Shown here: positions 1-7,850 of the stretch, piece by piece | How positions within the stretch are numbered: the first letter of the stretch is position 1 | How the letters are laid out: every line of letters begins with the position of its first letter | From: Streptomyces sp. WZ.A104 | Lineage (GTDB): Bacteria > Actinomycetota > Actinomycetes > Streptomycetales > Streptomycetaceae | Direction of reading: 5' to 3' | Assembly: GCF_002382885.1 (NCBI RefSeq) | Contig: NZ_NWVL01000066.1 | Location: 1 to 46,114 of the forward strand | Length of the DNA stretch: 46,114 bases | Notes under the pieces: generated by a model | What the model was told of the DNA's origin: nothing | The model's database searches: none | Seen by the model: the letters and a program-made list of their open reading frames with translations, nothing else | Position numbers and translations under genes: made by a program

Positions 1-52
1 GTGCCGCGGCCGGGTCCGGCGGCGGGAACGGTACGGGCCGGAGGCCGCACGC

Positions 53-1249
53 ATGACCGCGCCGCCCCGGCCCACGGCCGCCGCCGGGCCCGCCGCCCCG
101 GCCCCGGCCGCCCAGGCACCGGAAGCCCCCGTACCCCAACCCCACAGGCCCGTCCGCGACCGGTACTTCGACCTGCTGCGGGCCCTCGCCCTCTTCCGGG
201 TCGTCCTCTACCACCTCACCGGCTGGGCCTGGCTGCCGATCGTCTTCCCGTCCATGGGCGTGATGTTCGCGCTCGCCGGAACGCTGATGGCCCGCTCGCT
301 GGAACGGCCCGCCGCGCAGGTGATCCGCGGCCGGGTCCGCCGTCTGCTGCCGCCGCTGTGGCTGCTCGGGGCGATCGGCGTCACCGGCATGGCCGCCCAG
401 GGCTGGGGCCCGGACGCCGAGGGCCACCCCGGCTGGTGGTGGCAGCACCTGGCGTACTGGGTGCTGCCGCTGAGCGATCCGCCGTACGCGTACGACGTGG
501 CGGGCGTCCCCGGCTTCCTGGGGGAGAGCTGGCCGCAGGAGCTGGCCGGACCGCTCTGGTACATCCGGGCCTACCTCTGGTTCGTCCTGCTCTCGCCGCT
601 GATCCTGCGCGGGCTGCGCAGACTGCCCTGGCCGACGCTGCTCGCGCCCCTCGCACTCGCCGTCGTGATGCGGCTCGACCTGTTCTCCACCACCGACCGC
701 CTCGACTCCGCGATCACCGACTTCTCCACCTTCGGCGCCTGCTGGGTCCTCGGCATGGCCCACCAGGAAGGCGCCCTGAAACGCCTGCCCGCCTACGTCG
801 TGCCGTCGATCGCCCCGCTGTTCGCGGGGGCGGGGCTGTGGTGGGCGAGCCACGAGGGCTTCCGCGGCGGCTTCGACCTGGACTCCATCCCGCTCGCCCA
901 GGCCCTGTGGTCCTTCGGCTGTGTGCTGCTCCTGCTGCACTACAGCCCCTCCTGGACCGAGTGGCCGGGGCGGCTGCGCGCCTTCGACCGGCCGATCACG
1001 CTCCTCAACTCGCGGGCGGTGACCGTCTACCTCTGGCACAACGTCTGCATCCTGACCGCCGCCACGCTCTACGACCGGCTGTGGTCGGTCGACGCCCTGA
1101 GCGAGAACGTGCCGTGGCTGCTGGAGAGCTGGGTGCCCGTGCTGCTGCTCACCTGGGCCCTCATCGCGCTCTGCGTCCTCGCCTTCGGCTGGGCCGAGGA
1201 CGTCGCGGCCAGGCGCCGCCCGCGGCTCTGGCCGGACGGGAGACCGTAG
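53..1249 (+). CDS. Acyltransferase family 3 (OafA/YrhL-like) membrane protein
   Basis: This 398-residue protein looks like a membrane O-acyltransferase of the acyltransferase-3 family, enzymes that transfer acetyl or other acyl groups to extracellular sugars or secondary metabolites. After an Ala/Pro-rich N-terminal stretch of about 50 residues comes RYFDLLRALALFRVVLYH, the usual first helix of the family with its conserved Arg and His. About ten hydrophobic segments follow. The ATG at 53 is the first in-frame start that leaves the first helix intact, but only 52 bases of upstream sequence are visible, so promoter and operon partners cannot be judged. A strong hairpin follows at 1270-1297. 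The substrate cannot be inferred. Confidence 0.85.
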   Translation: MTAPPRPTAAAGPAAPAPAAQAPEAPVPQPHRPVRDRYFDLLRALALFRVVLYHLTGWAWLPIVFPSMGVMFALAGTLMARSLERPAAQVIRGRVRRLLPPLWLLGAIGVTGMAAQGWGPDAEGHPGWWWQHLAYWVLPLSDPPYAYDVAGVPGFLGESWPQELAGPLWYIRAYLWFVLLSPLILRGLRRLPWPTLLAPLALAVVMRLDLFSTTDRLDSAITDFSTFGACWVLGMAHQEGALKRLPAYVVPSIAPLFAGAGLWWASHEGFRGGFDLDSIPLAQALWSFGCVLLLLHYSPSWTEWPGRLRAFDRPITLLNSRAVTVYLWHNVCILTAATLYDRLWSVDALSENVPWLLESWVPVLLLTWALIALCVLAFGWAEDVAARRRPRLWPDGRP

Positions 1250-1269
1250 ACCGCGTCCCCGGGCGGCAT

Positions 1270-1297
1270 CTCACCGGGCCGCAAACGGCCCGGTGAG
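1270..1297 (+). terminator. Terminator after the acyltransferase
   Basis: A perfect 12-bp inverted repeat (CTCACCGGGCCG with its complement) has a CAAA loop and lies 20 bases after the acyltransferase stop. There is no clear T run, as is common in high-GC actinobacteria. Confidence 0.75.
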
Positions 1298-1324
1298 AGC
1301 AAGGTTGCCCACAGGTCACCTCCC

Positions 1325-1356
1325 GGCACCGCACCGAAACGCGCACTCCCTAGCGT
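1325..1356 (+). promoter_or_regulatory. narK promoter with GlnR-like box
   Basis: GGCAC-n6-GAAAC at 1325-1340 matches the GlnR half-site pair gTnAc-n6-GaAAc at all but one defined position. It sits just before a TAGCGT -10 box at 1351-1356. A further GTCAC occurs at 1315-1319. GlnR control of nitrate genes is established for streptomycetes; the site call itself is by eye. Confidence 0.45.
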
Positions 1357-1393
1357 CGGGGGCAACACCCCGACCCCCCTGTGGAGGCACGTG

Positions 1394-2731
1394 ATGGCAG
1401 GCCGTTGGATCGAGACCTGGGAGCCGGAGGACGAGACGTTCTGGCGGGAGAAGGGGGAGCGTGTCGCCCGCCGCAACCTGTGGTTCTCCGTGCTCTCCGA
1501 GCACATCGGATTCTCCATCTGGACCCTGTGGTCGGTGATGGTCCTGTTCATGGGACCGGAGTACGGCGTCGACCCGGCCGGGAAGTTCTTCCTCATCTCG
1601 ACGGCCACCCTGGTCGGCGCACTGGTGCGGGTGCCGTACACCTTCGCCGTCGCCCGGTTCGGCGGCCGCAACTGGACGGTCTTCAGCGCGGTGAGCCTGC
1701 TCGTCCCGACGCTCGCCGCGTATCTGGTGATGGAGCCCGGCACCTCGTACGCCACCTTCGTGGTGGTCGCCGCGCTCACCGGGATCGGCGGCGGGAACTT
1801 CGCCTCCTCGATGACGAACATCAACGCCTTCTTCCCGCTGCGCAAGAAGGGCTGGGCGCTCGGCCTGAACGCGGGCGGCGGCAACATCGGCGTACCCGTC
1901 GTCCAGCTCATCGGGCTCCTCGTCATCGGCACGCTGGGGGCCTCGCACCCGCGGATCGTGCTCGGTGTCTACATCCCGCTGATCGTCGTGTCCGCCGTGT
2001 GCGCCGCCCTGTACATGGACAACCTCCGGCCCGTGAAGAACGACGGCGGGGCCGCACTGGAGGCCGTCCGCGACCCGCACACCTGGATCATGTCGGTCCT
2101 CTACATCGGCACCTTCGGCTCGTTCATCGGCTACAGCTTCGCCTTCGGCCTGGTGCTCCAGACCCAGTTCGGCCGCACCCCGCTCCAGGCCGCGTCGCTC
2201 ACCTTCATCGGCCCGCTGCTGGGCTCCCTGATCCGGCCCGTCGGGGGCCGGCTCGCCGACCGGTACGGCGGTGCGAGGATCACGCTGGCCACCTTCGGTG
2301 CGATGGCCGCCGCCACCGTCGTCGTCATCCAGGCCTCCCGGTCCTCCTCGCTGCCGGTCTTCCTCGTCGGCTTCATCGCCCTGTTCGTCCTGACGGGGCT
2401 CGGCAACGGATCGACGTACAAGATGATCCCCGGCATCTTCCACGCCAAGGCGCTCGCCCAGGGGCTCGACGGGGAGGCGGCCGCCTCCCAGGGGCGGCGC
2501 ATCTCCGGCGCGGCCATGGGGCTCATCGGCGCCGTCGGGGCGCTCGGCGGCCTCGCGATCAACCTCGCCTTCCGCCAGTCCTTCCAGACCTCCGGCACCG
2601 GAACAGCGGCCTTCTGGTCCTTCCTCGCCTTCTACGGCGTGTGCTCCGCGGTCACCTGGGCGGTATACCTTCGCCGACCCGCACCCGCTCCCGTGCCCAC
2701 GAAGCCGCAGATCGGTTACGCGGAGGTGTAG
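1394..2731 (+). CDS. narK: Nitrate/nitrite MFS transporter NarK
   Basis: This is a 445-residue major facilitator protein for nitrate uptake and/or nitrite exchange across the cytoplasmic membrane. The nitrate-signature region is clear: GGGNFASSMTNINAFFP followed by the NAGGGNIGVPVVQL segment, about 135-180 residues in, and a second glycine-rich segment (LTGLGNGSTYKMIP) in the C-terminal half. The N-terminus WIETWEPEDETFWR is typical of actinobacterial NarK. The ATG at 1394 is preferred over the GTG at 1391 because GGAGG at 1383-1387 is six bases from the ATG and only three from the GTG. The next gene is the nitrate regulator nnaR, which supports a role in nitrogen assimilation rather than respiration. 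GlnR-like boxes lie before both genes. Confidence 0.93.
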   Translation: MAGRWIETWEPEDETFWREKGERVARRNLWFSVLSEHIGFSIWTLWSVMVLFMGPEYGVDPAGKFFLISTATLVGALVRVPYTFAVARFGGRNWTVFSAVSLLVPTLAAYLVMEPGTSYATFVVVAALTGIGGGNFASSMTNINAFFPLRKKGWALGLNAGGGNIGVPVVQLIGLLVIGTLGASHPRIVLGVYIPLIVVSAVCAALYMDNLRPVKNDGGAALEAVRDPHTWIMSVLYIGTFGSFIGYSFAFGLVLQTQFGRTPLQAASLTFIGPLLGSLIRPVGGRLADRYGGARITLATFGAMAAATVVVIQASRSSSLPVFLVGFIALFVLTGLGNGSTYKMIPGIFHAKALAQGLDGEAAASQGRRISGAAMGLIGAVGALGGLAINLAFRQSFQTSGTGTAAFWSFLAFYGVCSAVTWAVYLRRPAPAPVPTKPQIGYAEV

Positions 2732-2757
2732 GAAGCGGCGGTCCGGCGACGGGCGAC

Positions 2758-2853
2758 GTAACGGCCGGGAAATACGGGAGGACCGAGCCTGTCACGCGAG
2801 GTTGGCAGTCTCGGGCTCCGTACCGACGAGTACCGGTGAGTGCCGACGAGTAC
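2758..2853 (+). promoter_or_regulatory. narK-nnaR intergenic: GlnR-like box and 20-bp-spaced direct repeats
   Basis: GTAAC-n6-GAAAT at 2758-2773 fits the GlnR consensus gTnAc-n6-GaAAc except for the last base. An 11-base direct repeat CCGACGAGTAC occurs at 2823-2833 and 2843-2853, exactly 20 bp apart, which places both copies on the same face of the helix. The repeats could be a binding site for NnaR itself or another regulator; this is inference. Confidence 0.4.
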
Positions 2854-2914
2854 TGACGGGAAGCACGGGACCAGACGAGAGCCAGCGGGACCAACAGGAG
2901 CCGGGAACACGCCA

Positions 2915-4057
2915 ATGCAGGACGACGACGCAACGCACGGGCCCCTCGCGGGCTTCACGGTCGGGGTGACCGCCGCCCGTCGTGCCGAGGAGCTCGGCAC
3001 CCTCCTCAAACGCCGCGGGGCCGCCGTCCTGCACGCCCCCGCCCTGCGGATCGTGCAGCTCGCCGACGACAGCGAACTCCTCACCTCGACCAAGGAGCTG
3101 ATCGACCACGCCCCGGACGTGGCGGTCGCCACCACCGCGATCGGCTTCCGCGGCTGGATCGAGGCCGCCGACGGCTGGGGCATCGGCGACGCCCTCCTGG
3201 AGCGGCTGCGCGGCGTCGAACTCCTCGCCCGGGGCCCCAAGGTCAAGGGCGCCATCCGGGCCGCCGGGCTGACCGAGGCCTGGTCGCCCGGGTCCGAGTC
3301 GATGGCCGAGGTCCTCGACCGGCTCCTCGCCGAGGGCGTCGCGGGCCGCCGGGTCGCCCTCCAGCTGCACGGCGAACCGCTGCCCGGCTTCGTGGAGTCC
3401 CTGACCGCCGCGGGCGCCGACGTCGTCGTCGTACCCGTCTACCGCTGGATGCCCCCGCAGGACCTCACCCCGCTCGACCGGATGCTCGACGTCACCGCCG
3501 CCCGGGGCCTGGACGCGATCACCTTCACCAGCGCCCCCGCCGCCGCCTCGTTCCTGGGCCGCGCCGAGACCCGCGGGGTGCTCCCGGAAGTCCTCGGGGC
3601 CCTGCGCGACGACGTCCTCGTCGCCTGCGTCGGGCCGGTCACCGCCCTGCCGTTCCAGGCCCGGGGCATCGCCACGGTCCAGCCGGAACGCTTCCGGCTC
3701 GGCCCTCTCGTCCAGCTGATGTGCGCCCAGCTCCCGGCAGCCGCCCGCATCCTGCCGATCGCCGGACACCGCGTGGAGATCCGGGGCCACGCGGTCCTCG
3801 TCGACGACGAACTGCGCGCGGTGCCGCCCGCGGGCATGGCCCTCCTGCACGCCCTGGCCCGCCGCCCGGGCTGGGTGGTGGCCCGCGCGGAGCTGCTGCG
3901 GGCCCTGCCCGGCAGCGGCACCGACGAACACGCGGTGGAGACGGCGATGGCCCGGCTGCGCTCGGCGCTGGGTGTGCCCCGGCTGATCCAGACCGTCGTC
4001 AAACGCGGCTACCGGCTGGCGCTGGACCCGTCGGCGGACAGCAAGTACGGTCGCTGA
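2915..4057 (+). CDS. nnaR: NnaR-like nitrate regulator (HemD domain + winged helix)
   Basis: This 380-residue protein joins an N-terminal uroporphyrinogen-III synthase (HemD) fold, residues about 10-255, to a C-terminal OmpR-type winged-helix domain, about 270-365, ending in AVETAMARLRSALG and VKRGYRLAL. The same architecture and position next to narK is found in NnaR, a regulator of nitrate/nitrite assimilation genes in S. coelicolor that acts with GlnR. A catalytic role in haem synthesis is less likely here because the DNA-binding tail and narK context point to regulation. The ATG at 2915 gives a start directly before the domain; an in-frame GTG at 2840 would add 25 unconserved-looking residues and run through the direct repeats. 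AGGAG at 2896-2900 is rather distant from the ATG (14 bases). Confidence 0.85.
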   Translation: MQDDDATHGPLAGFTVGVTAARRAEELGTLLKRRGAAVLHAPALRIVQLADDSELLTSTKELIDHAPDVAVATTAIGFRGWIEAADGWGIGDALLERLRGVELLARGPKVKGAIRAAGLTEAWSPGSESMAEVLDRLLAEGVAGRRVALQLHGEPLPGFVESLTAAGADVVVVPVYRWMPPQDLTPLDRMLDVTAARGLDAITFTSAPAAASFLGRAETRGVLPEVLGALRDDVLVACVGPVTALPFQARGIATVQPERFRLGPLVQLMCAQLPAAARILPIAGHRVEIRGHAVLVDDELRAVPPAGMALLHALARRPGWVVARAELLRALPGSGTDEHAVETAMARLRSALGVPRLIQTVVKRGYRLALDPSADSKYGR

Positions 4058-4134
4058 GGGGGCTGTACGGGGGTGGCCCGGGGCCGGGGACGCGTTCCGC
4101 CGGAGTCCGGTGGGGCGGGACGCCCGGGCCCGGT

Positions 4135-4146
4135 TAGCGTGATCGG
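4135..4146 (+). promoter_or_regulatory. -10 box of a leaderless GNAT gene
   Basis: TAGCGT at 4135-4140 is followed by six bases and then the ATG at 4147, so transcription would start at the A of the start codon. No Shine-Dalgarno sequence is present, which fits a leaderless mRNA. Confidence 0.55.
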
Positions 4147-4752
4147 ATGACTGACCGCACGCGCCCGCACGACGGGACGACCGCTCACGCCCAGCCGCTC
4201 ACCCGCCCGCTCACCCCCGACGTGACCCTCCGGCCCGCCGCGCTCGCCGACGCGCCTTCCTTCGCCACGGCCCTCACCCGCAGTCGCGCGTACATGCGCC
4301 GCTGGGAACCCGTACGCCCGGAGGGCTTCTACGCCCCCGAGGGCCAGGCCGCCCGGCTCACCGCGCTGCTCGCCGAACGGGACGCGGGGCGTGCCATGCC
4401 GTGGGCCCTCGCGGACGCCGACGACCGGGTCATCGGCGCCTTCACGCTCAGCGCCATCGAGCGCGGCCCCTACCGTAACGCCCGCCTCGGCTACTGGGTC
4501 GACGTGGACCACGCCGGACGCGGCCTGGCCACCGCCGCCGTCGGCGCGGTCTGCGACGCGGCCCGGGACAGCCTCGGCCTGCACCGCGTCGAGGCGGCGA
4601 CCGTCACCGAGAACGCGGCCTCCCAACGGGTGCTGTCCAAGGCCGGGTTCGAGCAGGTCGGCACGGCCCCCGGCTATCTGCACATCAACGGCCGCTGGCG
4701 CGACCACCACCTGTTCCAGCGGCTGCTGCACGACGATCCGCCGTTCGCCTGA
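4147..4752 (+). CDS. GNAT N-acetyltransferase (RimJ/RimL type)
   Basis: This 201-residue acetyltransferase resembles the RimJ/RimL branch of the GNAT superfamily, which acetylates protein N-termini or small amines with acetyl-CoA. Visible motifs are VTLRPAALADA at the first strand, LGYWVDVDHAGRGLATAAVGAV (the acetyl-CoA pyrophosphate loop, about residues 115-136) and ENAASQRVLSKAGFEQVG near the C-terminus, the typical N-x2-S-x4-K-x-GF signature. It is probably leaderless. Its 3' end overlaps the 3' end of a second, convergent GNAT gene by 68 bp. The substrate is unknown. Confidence 0.88.
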   Translation: MTDRTRPHDGTTAHAQPLTRPLTPDVTLRPAALADAPSFATALTRSRAYMRRWEPVRPEGFYAPEGQAARLTALLAERDAGRAMPWALADADDRVIGAFTLSAIERGPYRNARLGYWVDVDHAGRGLATAAVGAVCDAARDSLGLHRVEAATVTENAASQRVLSKAGFEQVGTAPGYLHINGRWRDHHLFQRLLHDDPPFA

Positions 4753-5317
4753 CCTCCGCCGCGGGCGCCTCGCGGGCATGGAGGTGACCGTCGAGCGGGT
4801 AGTCGGGCGGCAGCGCGCTCAGCAGCTCCGCGAACGCGTACCCGCACTTCTCCGCCACCCGGCAGGAGGCCACGTTGTCCACCTGGTGCAGGAGCTCAAT
4901 CCGGACCAGCCCCTCGTCGGCGAAGGCCGTGAACGCCCAGTCGGTGAGGGCGGCCAGGGCCCGTGACGCCACGCCCCTGCCGCGCGCCCCCGCCGTCGTC
5001 CAGTACCCCACCTCGGCCCGCTCGGGCCCCGGCCCCGGTCGCTTCAGCGCGAGGTTGCCGACGAGCTCCCCGCCCCGGCCGGTGTCCGTCACCGCGAAGC
5101 TGAAGCGGCTGCCCGACTCCCGCCCCGCGCGCTGCGCCGCCAGCCAGCGTTCCGCCTCCGCGGGCGTGAACACGGGCGTGCTGATCCACTGCCGCATCGC
5201 CGGGTCGTCGTAGGCCGCCAGCAGCGCCGACGCGTCCTCCTCGCGCCACGGGCGCAGCAGCAGAGCGCCGGCGGTGAGCGTGAGGTCTTCCCTGAGTGTT
5301 CCCCCGTGACCGTTCAT
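4685..5317 (-). CDS. GNAT N-acetyltransferase
   Basis: This is a 210-residue GNAT protein on the minus strand. It has LLLRPWREEDASALLAAYDD at the N-terminal strand, VGYWTTAGARGRGVASRALA as the acetyl-CoA loop, and VDNVASCRVAEKCGYAF as the C-terminal signature. The start at 5317 (MNGHGGTLRE) is chosen because the much longer open frame upstream is low-complexity read-through and because TACCGT (-10) lies seven bases before this ATG, which suggests a leaderless transcript. The tail after the fold is Arg/Ala/Gly-rich and overlaps the convergent GNAT gene by 68 bp, so an earlier stop may have been lost. The substrate is unknown. Confidence 0.85.
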   Translation of the reverse strand: MNGHGGTLREDLTLTAGALLLRPWREEDASALLAAYDDPAMRQWISTPVFTPAEAERWLAAQRAGRESGSRFSFAVTDTGRGGELVGNLALKRPGPGPERAEVGYWTTAGARGRGVASRALAALTDWAFTAFADEGLVRIELLHQVDNVASCRVAEKCGYAFAELLSALPPDYPLDGHLHAREAPAAEVRRTADRRAAAAGTGGGRASGR

Positions 5318-5324
5318 GGCTGCC

Positions 5325-5330
5325 ACGGTA
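5325..5330 (-). promoter_or_regulatory. -10 box of the minus-strand GNAT gene
   Basis: TACCGT on the minus strand lies seven bases before the ATG at 5317, with no ribosome binding site between, which suggests a leaderless or near-leaderless mRNA. Confidence 0.45.
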
Positions 5331-5449
5331 GCGGCACCGGCCTGGCGGCCGGGGCCCGGCCCGGGCGGTGGCAGGGGTTCCGGCCGGGCCCCGGCAGGGG
5401 CACTCTGGGGGTGGCAGTCCGCCGGTGACGCCGAGGTGGTGACCCGCGC

Positions 5450-6064
5450 ATGGGTACGGGCAGGTATGCGCACGTGTGGCGGTTCGACGCGGGCCGGATC
5501 TGCCTCGACCTGGTGGCCACCGGGAGCGCGGGCGGGGCGCCCGGGGCATGCGAACAGCTGCCGGACCCCGAGCACTTGAGGGGATGGCTGGCCGCCGCCC
5601 GGCTCGTGCCGCCGGGCACCGCGCTGCCCGTGCTGGACGACACGTGGGTCGCCCGCTTCCATGAACTGCGCGCGGTACTGGACCTCCTGATGGAGGCTCA
5701 GTCGGGCGGTCCGCGCGCGGACGGCGCGCTGGATCGGGTCAACGCCCTGGCGGCCGGGGCGCCCCCGGGGCTGCGGGCGGTGCGCGCGGCCGACGGTGAG
5801 CTGGTACGGGCCCTGAGCGCGGCCCCCGACTGCCCGGGGCTCCTCGCCGTCGTGGCGCGGGACGCGGTGGACCTGCTCACCGATCCGGTGGCGCGCGCGG
5901 CCCTGCGCCGCTGCCAGGGTGAGGACTGCCGCCGGCTCTACCTGGACACCTCGCGGGGCGGGCGGCGGCGCTGGTGCTCCGGCGAGGTCTGCGGCAACCG
6001 CGAACGGGTCGCCAGGCACCGGCGGCGGGCGCTCGAAAAAGAATCTCCGCCCGGCGTTGAATGA
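5450..6064 (+). CDS. ABATE/CGNR zinc-finger protein
   Basis: This 204-residue protein has the two-part layout of the CGNR family. An N-terminal ABATE-type domain starts at RFDAGRICLDLVAT, and a C-terminal zinc finger contains CQGEDCRRLYLDTS then RRWCSGEVCGNRERV with the diagnostic CGNR motif. Members are thought to be DNA-binding stress or metabolism regulators, but few are characterised. The start at 5450 (MGTGRYAHV) immediately precedes the conserved domain. Its stop overlaps an ATG at 6061 by ATGA, but the sigma-factor gene downstream has a much better start at 6130, so the genes are probably co-transcribed with a 65-base gap. Confidence 0.85.
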   Translation: MGTGRYAHVWRFDAGRICLDLVATGSAGGAPGACEQLPDPEHLRGWLAAARLVPPGTALPVLDDTWVARFHELRAVLDLLMEAQSGGPRADGALDRVNALAAGAPPGLRAVRAADGELVRALSAAPDCPGLLAVVARDAVDLLTDPVARAALRRCQGEDCRRLYLDTSRGGRRRWCSGEVCGNRERVARHRRRALEKESPPGVE

Positions 6065-6129
6065 ACCGGGCCCCGTCCCCGTATCGATGGTCGAAGAGCT
6101 CGATTCAGGGTCTCGACCGGGAGGTTCGG

Positions 6130-6717
6130 GTGCGCAAGGATGCGGCCGTGGCCGATGACCGTCCGCACAGGGCTCGACATCGCGGTGAGCCGCCCCCGTC
6201 CCCCTCCGGGATACCCGACGAGGAGCTGATGCGGGCGCTGTACCGCGAACACGCCGGGCCGCTGCTCGCGTATGTCCTCCGACTCGTGGCGGGCGACCGT
6301 CAGCGGGCCGAGGACGTGGTGCAGGAGACGCTCATCCGTGCCTGGAAGAACGCCGGCCGGCTCAACCGGGCCACCGGCTCCGTCCGCCCCTGGCTGGTGA
6401 CGGTCGCCCGGCGCATCGTCATCGACGGCCACCGCAGCCGGCAGGCCCGGCCGCGCGAGGTCGATCCGTCGCCGCTGGAGGTCATTCCCGCGGAGGACGA
6501 GATCGACAAGGCGCTGTGGCTGATGACGCTCTCGGATGCGCTCGACGATTTGACTCCCGCGCACCGGGAAGCATTGGTCGAGACCTACTTCAGGGGACGT
6601 ACCGTCAATGAGGCCGCCGAAGTACTCGGCGTCCCCAGCGGGACCGTACGGTCCCGGGTCTTCTACGCACTCCGTTCGATGAAGCTCGCACTCGAAGAGA
6701 GGGGGATCACGGCATGA
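6130..6717 (+). CDS. sigU: ECF RNA polymerase sigma factor, SigU-like
   Basis: This 195-residue sigma-70 factor of the extracytoplasmic-function class contains region 2 (LMRALYREHAGPLLAYVLRL to AEDVVQETLIRAWKN, then VRPWLVTVARRIVIDGHRSR) and region 4 (LTPAHREALVETYFRGRTVNEAAEVLGVPSGTVRSRVFYALR). It should direct polymerase to stress-type promoters when released by its anti-sigma factor. The GTG at 6130 is preferred over the ATG at 6061 because GGGAGG at 6119-6124 is five bases away. The next gene encodes the anti-sigma factor and overlaps by ATGA. The symbol rests on the arrangement with the anti-sigma and HelD-like genes, which matches the SigU locus as I recall it; family-level identity is firmer than the symbol. 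Confidence 0.88.
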   Translation: MRKDAAVADDRPHRARHRGEPPPSPSGIPDEELMRALYREHAGPLLAYVLRLVAGDRQRAEDVVQETLIRAWKNAGRLNRATGSVRPWLVTVARRIVIDGHRSRQARPREVDPSPLEVIPAEDEIDKALWLMTLSDALDDLTPAHREALVETYFRGRTVNEAAEVLGVPSGTVRSRVFYALRSMKLALEERGITA

Positions 6718-7712
6718 GTGACCACGAGTGGCAGCCGTTCGGGCCCCGGCCTCCCGGCCCCCGCCCGCCGTCCGGTCCCTCAAGTCCCCCGTATCCCGCG
6801 GGTCCTGCACACCCCTCAGGGCCCGCGCCCGCCTCCGGCCACGGCTACGGCGCGGGCCCAGCCTTTGGCGCGGGCCCCGCGTACCTGTCCGGCCCCGGTG
6901 GTCCCTCCGGTCCCTCCGGGCGTGAGGAGCCGTTCGCCGTACCGCCCGAAGGGTCCGAGCACGACGCTGCCGCCGCGTACGTCCTCGGCATCCTGGACGA
7001 CGCCCAGGCGAGCGCCTTCGAGGCCCACCTCGCCGGGTGTGCCCGGTGCGCCGCCCATCTCGACGAGTTCGCCGGGATGGAGCCGGTGCTCGCGCTGCTG
7101 GCCGACGCGCCCGCGGCGCCGCCCGGGGCCCGCCCCGTACCGAAGGTTCCCGAGCGGCCCGCGCCCCGGCTGCTCGGCGGGCTGATGGACGAGGTCGCGC
7201 GCAAGCGGCACCGGCGCAGCAGGCGCAGCCGCTACCTGGTCGCCGCGGCCGCCGCCCTGATCATCGGCGGCCCGGTCGCCGCCGTCGCGGTCACGGCGGG
7301 CGACGAGGGCGGACCGCCGGTGGCCGCGGGCGACCCGCACCCGACCAGCCCGGCCGAGGACGCCTTCTTCGGGCACATGACGGAGAAGGTGTCGGCCACC
7401 GACCCCACCACCCGGGTCGGCGCGACCGTCGGCATGGAGGAGAAGGCCTGGGGCACCCACACGGTCCTGGAGCTGAAGAACGTCAAGGGACCGCAGAAGT
7501 GCACCCTGATCGCCGTCTCCAAGACGGGCGAGGAGGAGGTCGTCACCTCCTGGTCCGTCCCGCGGTGGGGATACGGCATCGAGGGCGCCACGAACCCGAC
7601 CGCGAAAGCCCCGCTGTACGTGCACGGCGGGGCGGCGATGGACCGCGAGGACATCGACCGCTTCGAGGTGCGGACCTTCGACGGGGAGCGGCTGGTGGAG
7701 ATCGGAGCCTGA
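6714..7712 (+). CDS. rsuA: Zinc-binding membrane anti-sigma factor (RsuA-like)
   Basis: This 332-residue protein is the likely partner that holds the upstream ECF sigma factor inactive. An unusually long Pro/Gly/Ser-rich N-terminal extension (about residues 1-70) precedes the anti-sigma domain. That domain carries H105-x3-C109-x2-C112 (HLAGCARC), the zinc signature of ZAS-type factors. One membrane segment lies near residues 173-196 (YLVAAAAALIIGGPVAAVAV). The remaining 135 residues are probably outside the cell and may sense the signal. Start and stop codons overlap with the sigma gene (ATGA), which is typical of coupled synthesis at fixed stoichiometry. The Pro/Gly-rich cytoplasmic tail is longer than usual for the family. 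Confidence 0.85.
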   Translation: MSDHEWQPFGPRPPGPRPPSGPSSPPYPAGPAHPSGPAPASGHGYGAGPAFGAGPAYLSGPGGPSGPSGREEPFAVPPEGSEHDAAAAYVLGILDDAQASAFEAHLAGCARCAAHLDEFAGMEPVLALLADAPAAPPGARPVPKVPERPAPRLLGGLMDEVARKRHRRSRRSRYLVAAAAALIIGGPVAAVAVTAGDEGGPPVAAGDPHPTSPAEDAFFGHMTEKVSATDPTTRVGATVGMEEKAWGTHTVLELKNVKGPQKCTLIAVSKTGEEEVVTSWSVPRWGYGIEGATNPTAKAPLYVHGGAAMDREDIDRFEVRTFDGERLVEIGA

Positions 7713-7808
7713 GCCGTTCCCCGCCCGCTCCATCCGCTCCATCCGCCCCTCCCGGCGCGACGCGCGATCGGTATCCGGGCGGCAGGTGCGCTCGGGGCCC
7801 CCTTCGCA

Positions 7809-7845
7809 TAGGGTTGACGGCTGCCCAGTGCACGTCAGAAGGGGG
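7809..7845 (+). promoter_or_regulatory. Promoter and RBS of the HelD-like gene
   Basis: TAGGGT at 7809-7814 is a plausible -10 box, and AGGGGG at 7840-7845 lies five bases before the GTG start at 7851. A separate promoter would uncouple this gene from the sigma/anti-sigma pair. Confidence 0.35.
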
Positions 7846-7850
7846 CCTCG

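Noticed and set aside
1..1296. Alternative plus frame over the acyltransferase
   Set aside because: Arg/Pro-rich composition typical of an off-frame reading; the overlapping frame encodes a clear membrane protein.
7713..7850. Rifamycin-responsive element upstream of the HelD-like gene
   Set aside because: No convincing palindrome of the expected type was seen; only GGGGCCCC, which is too short and common in this DNA.
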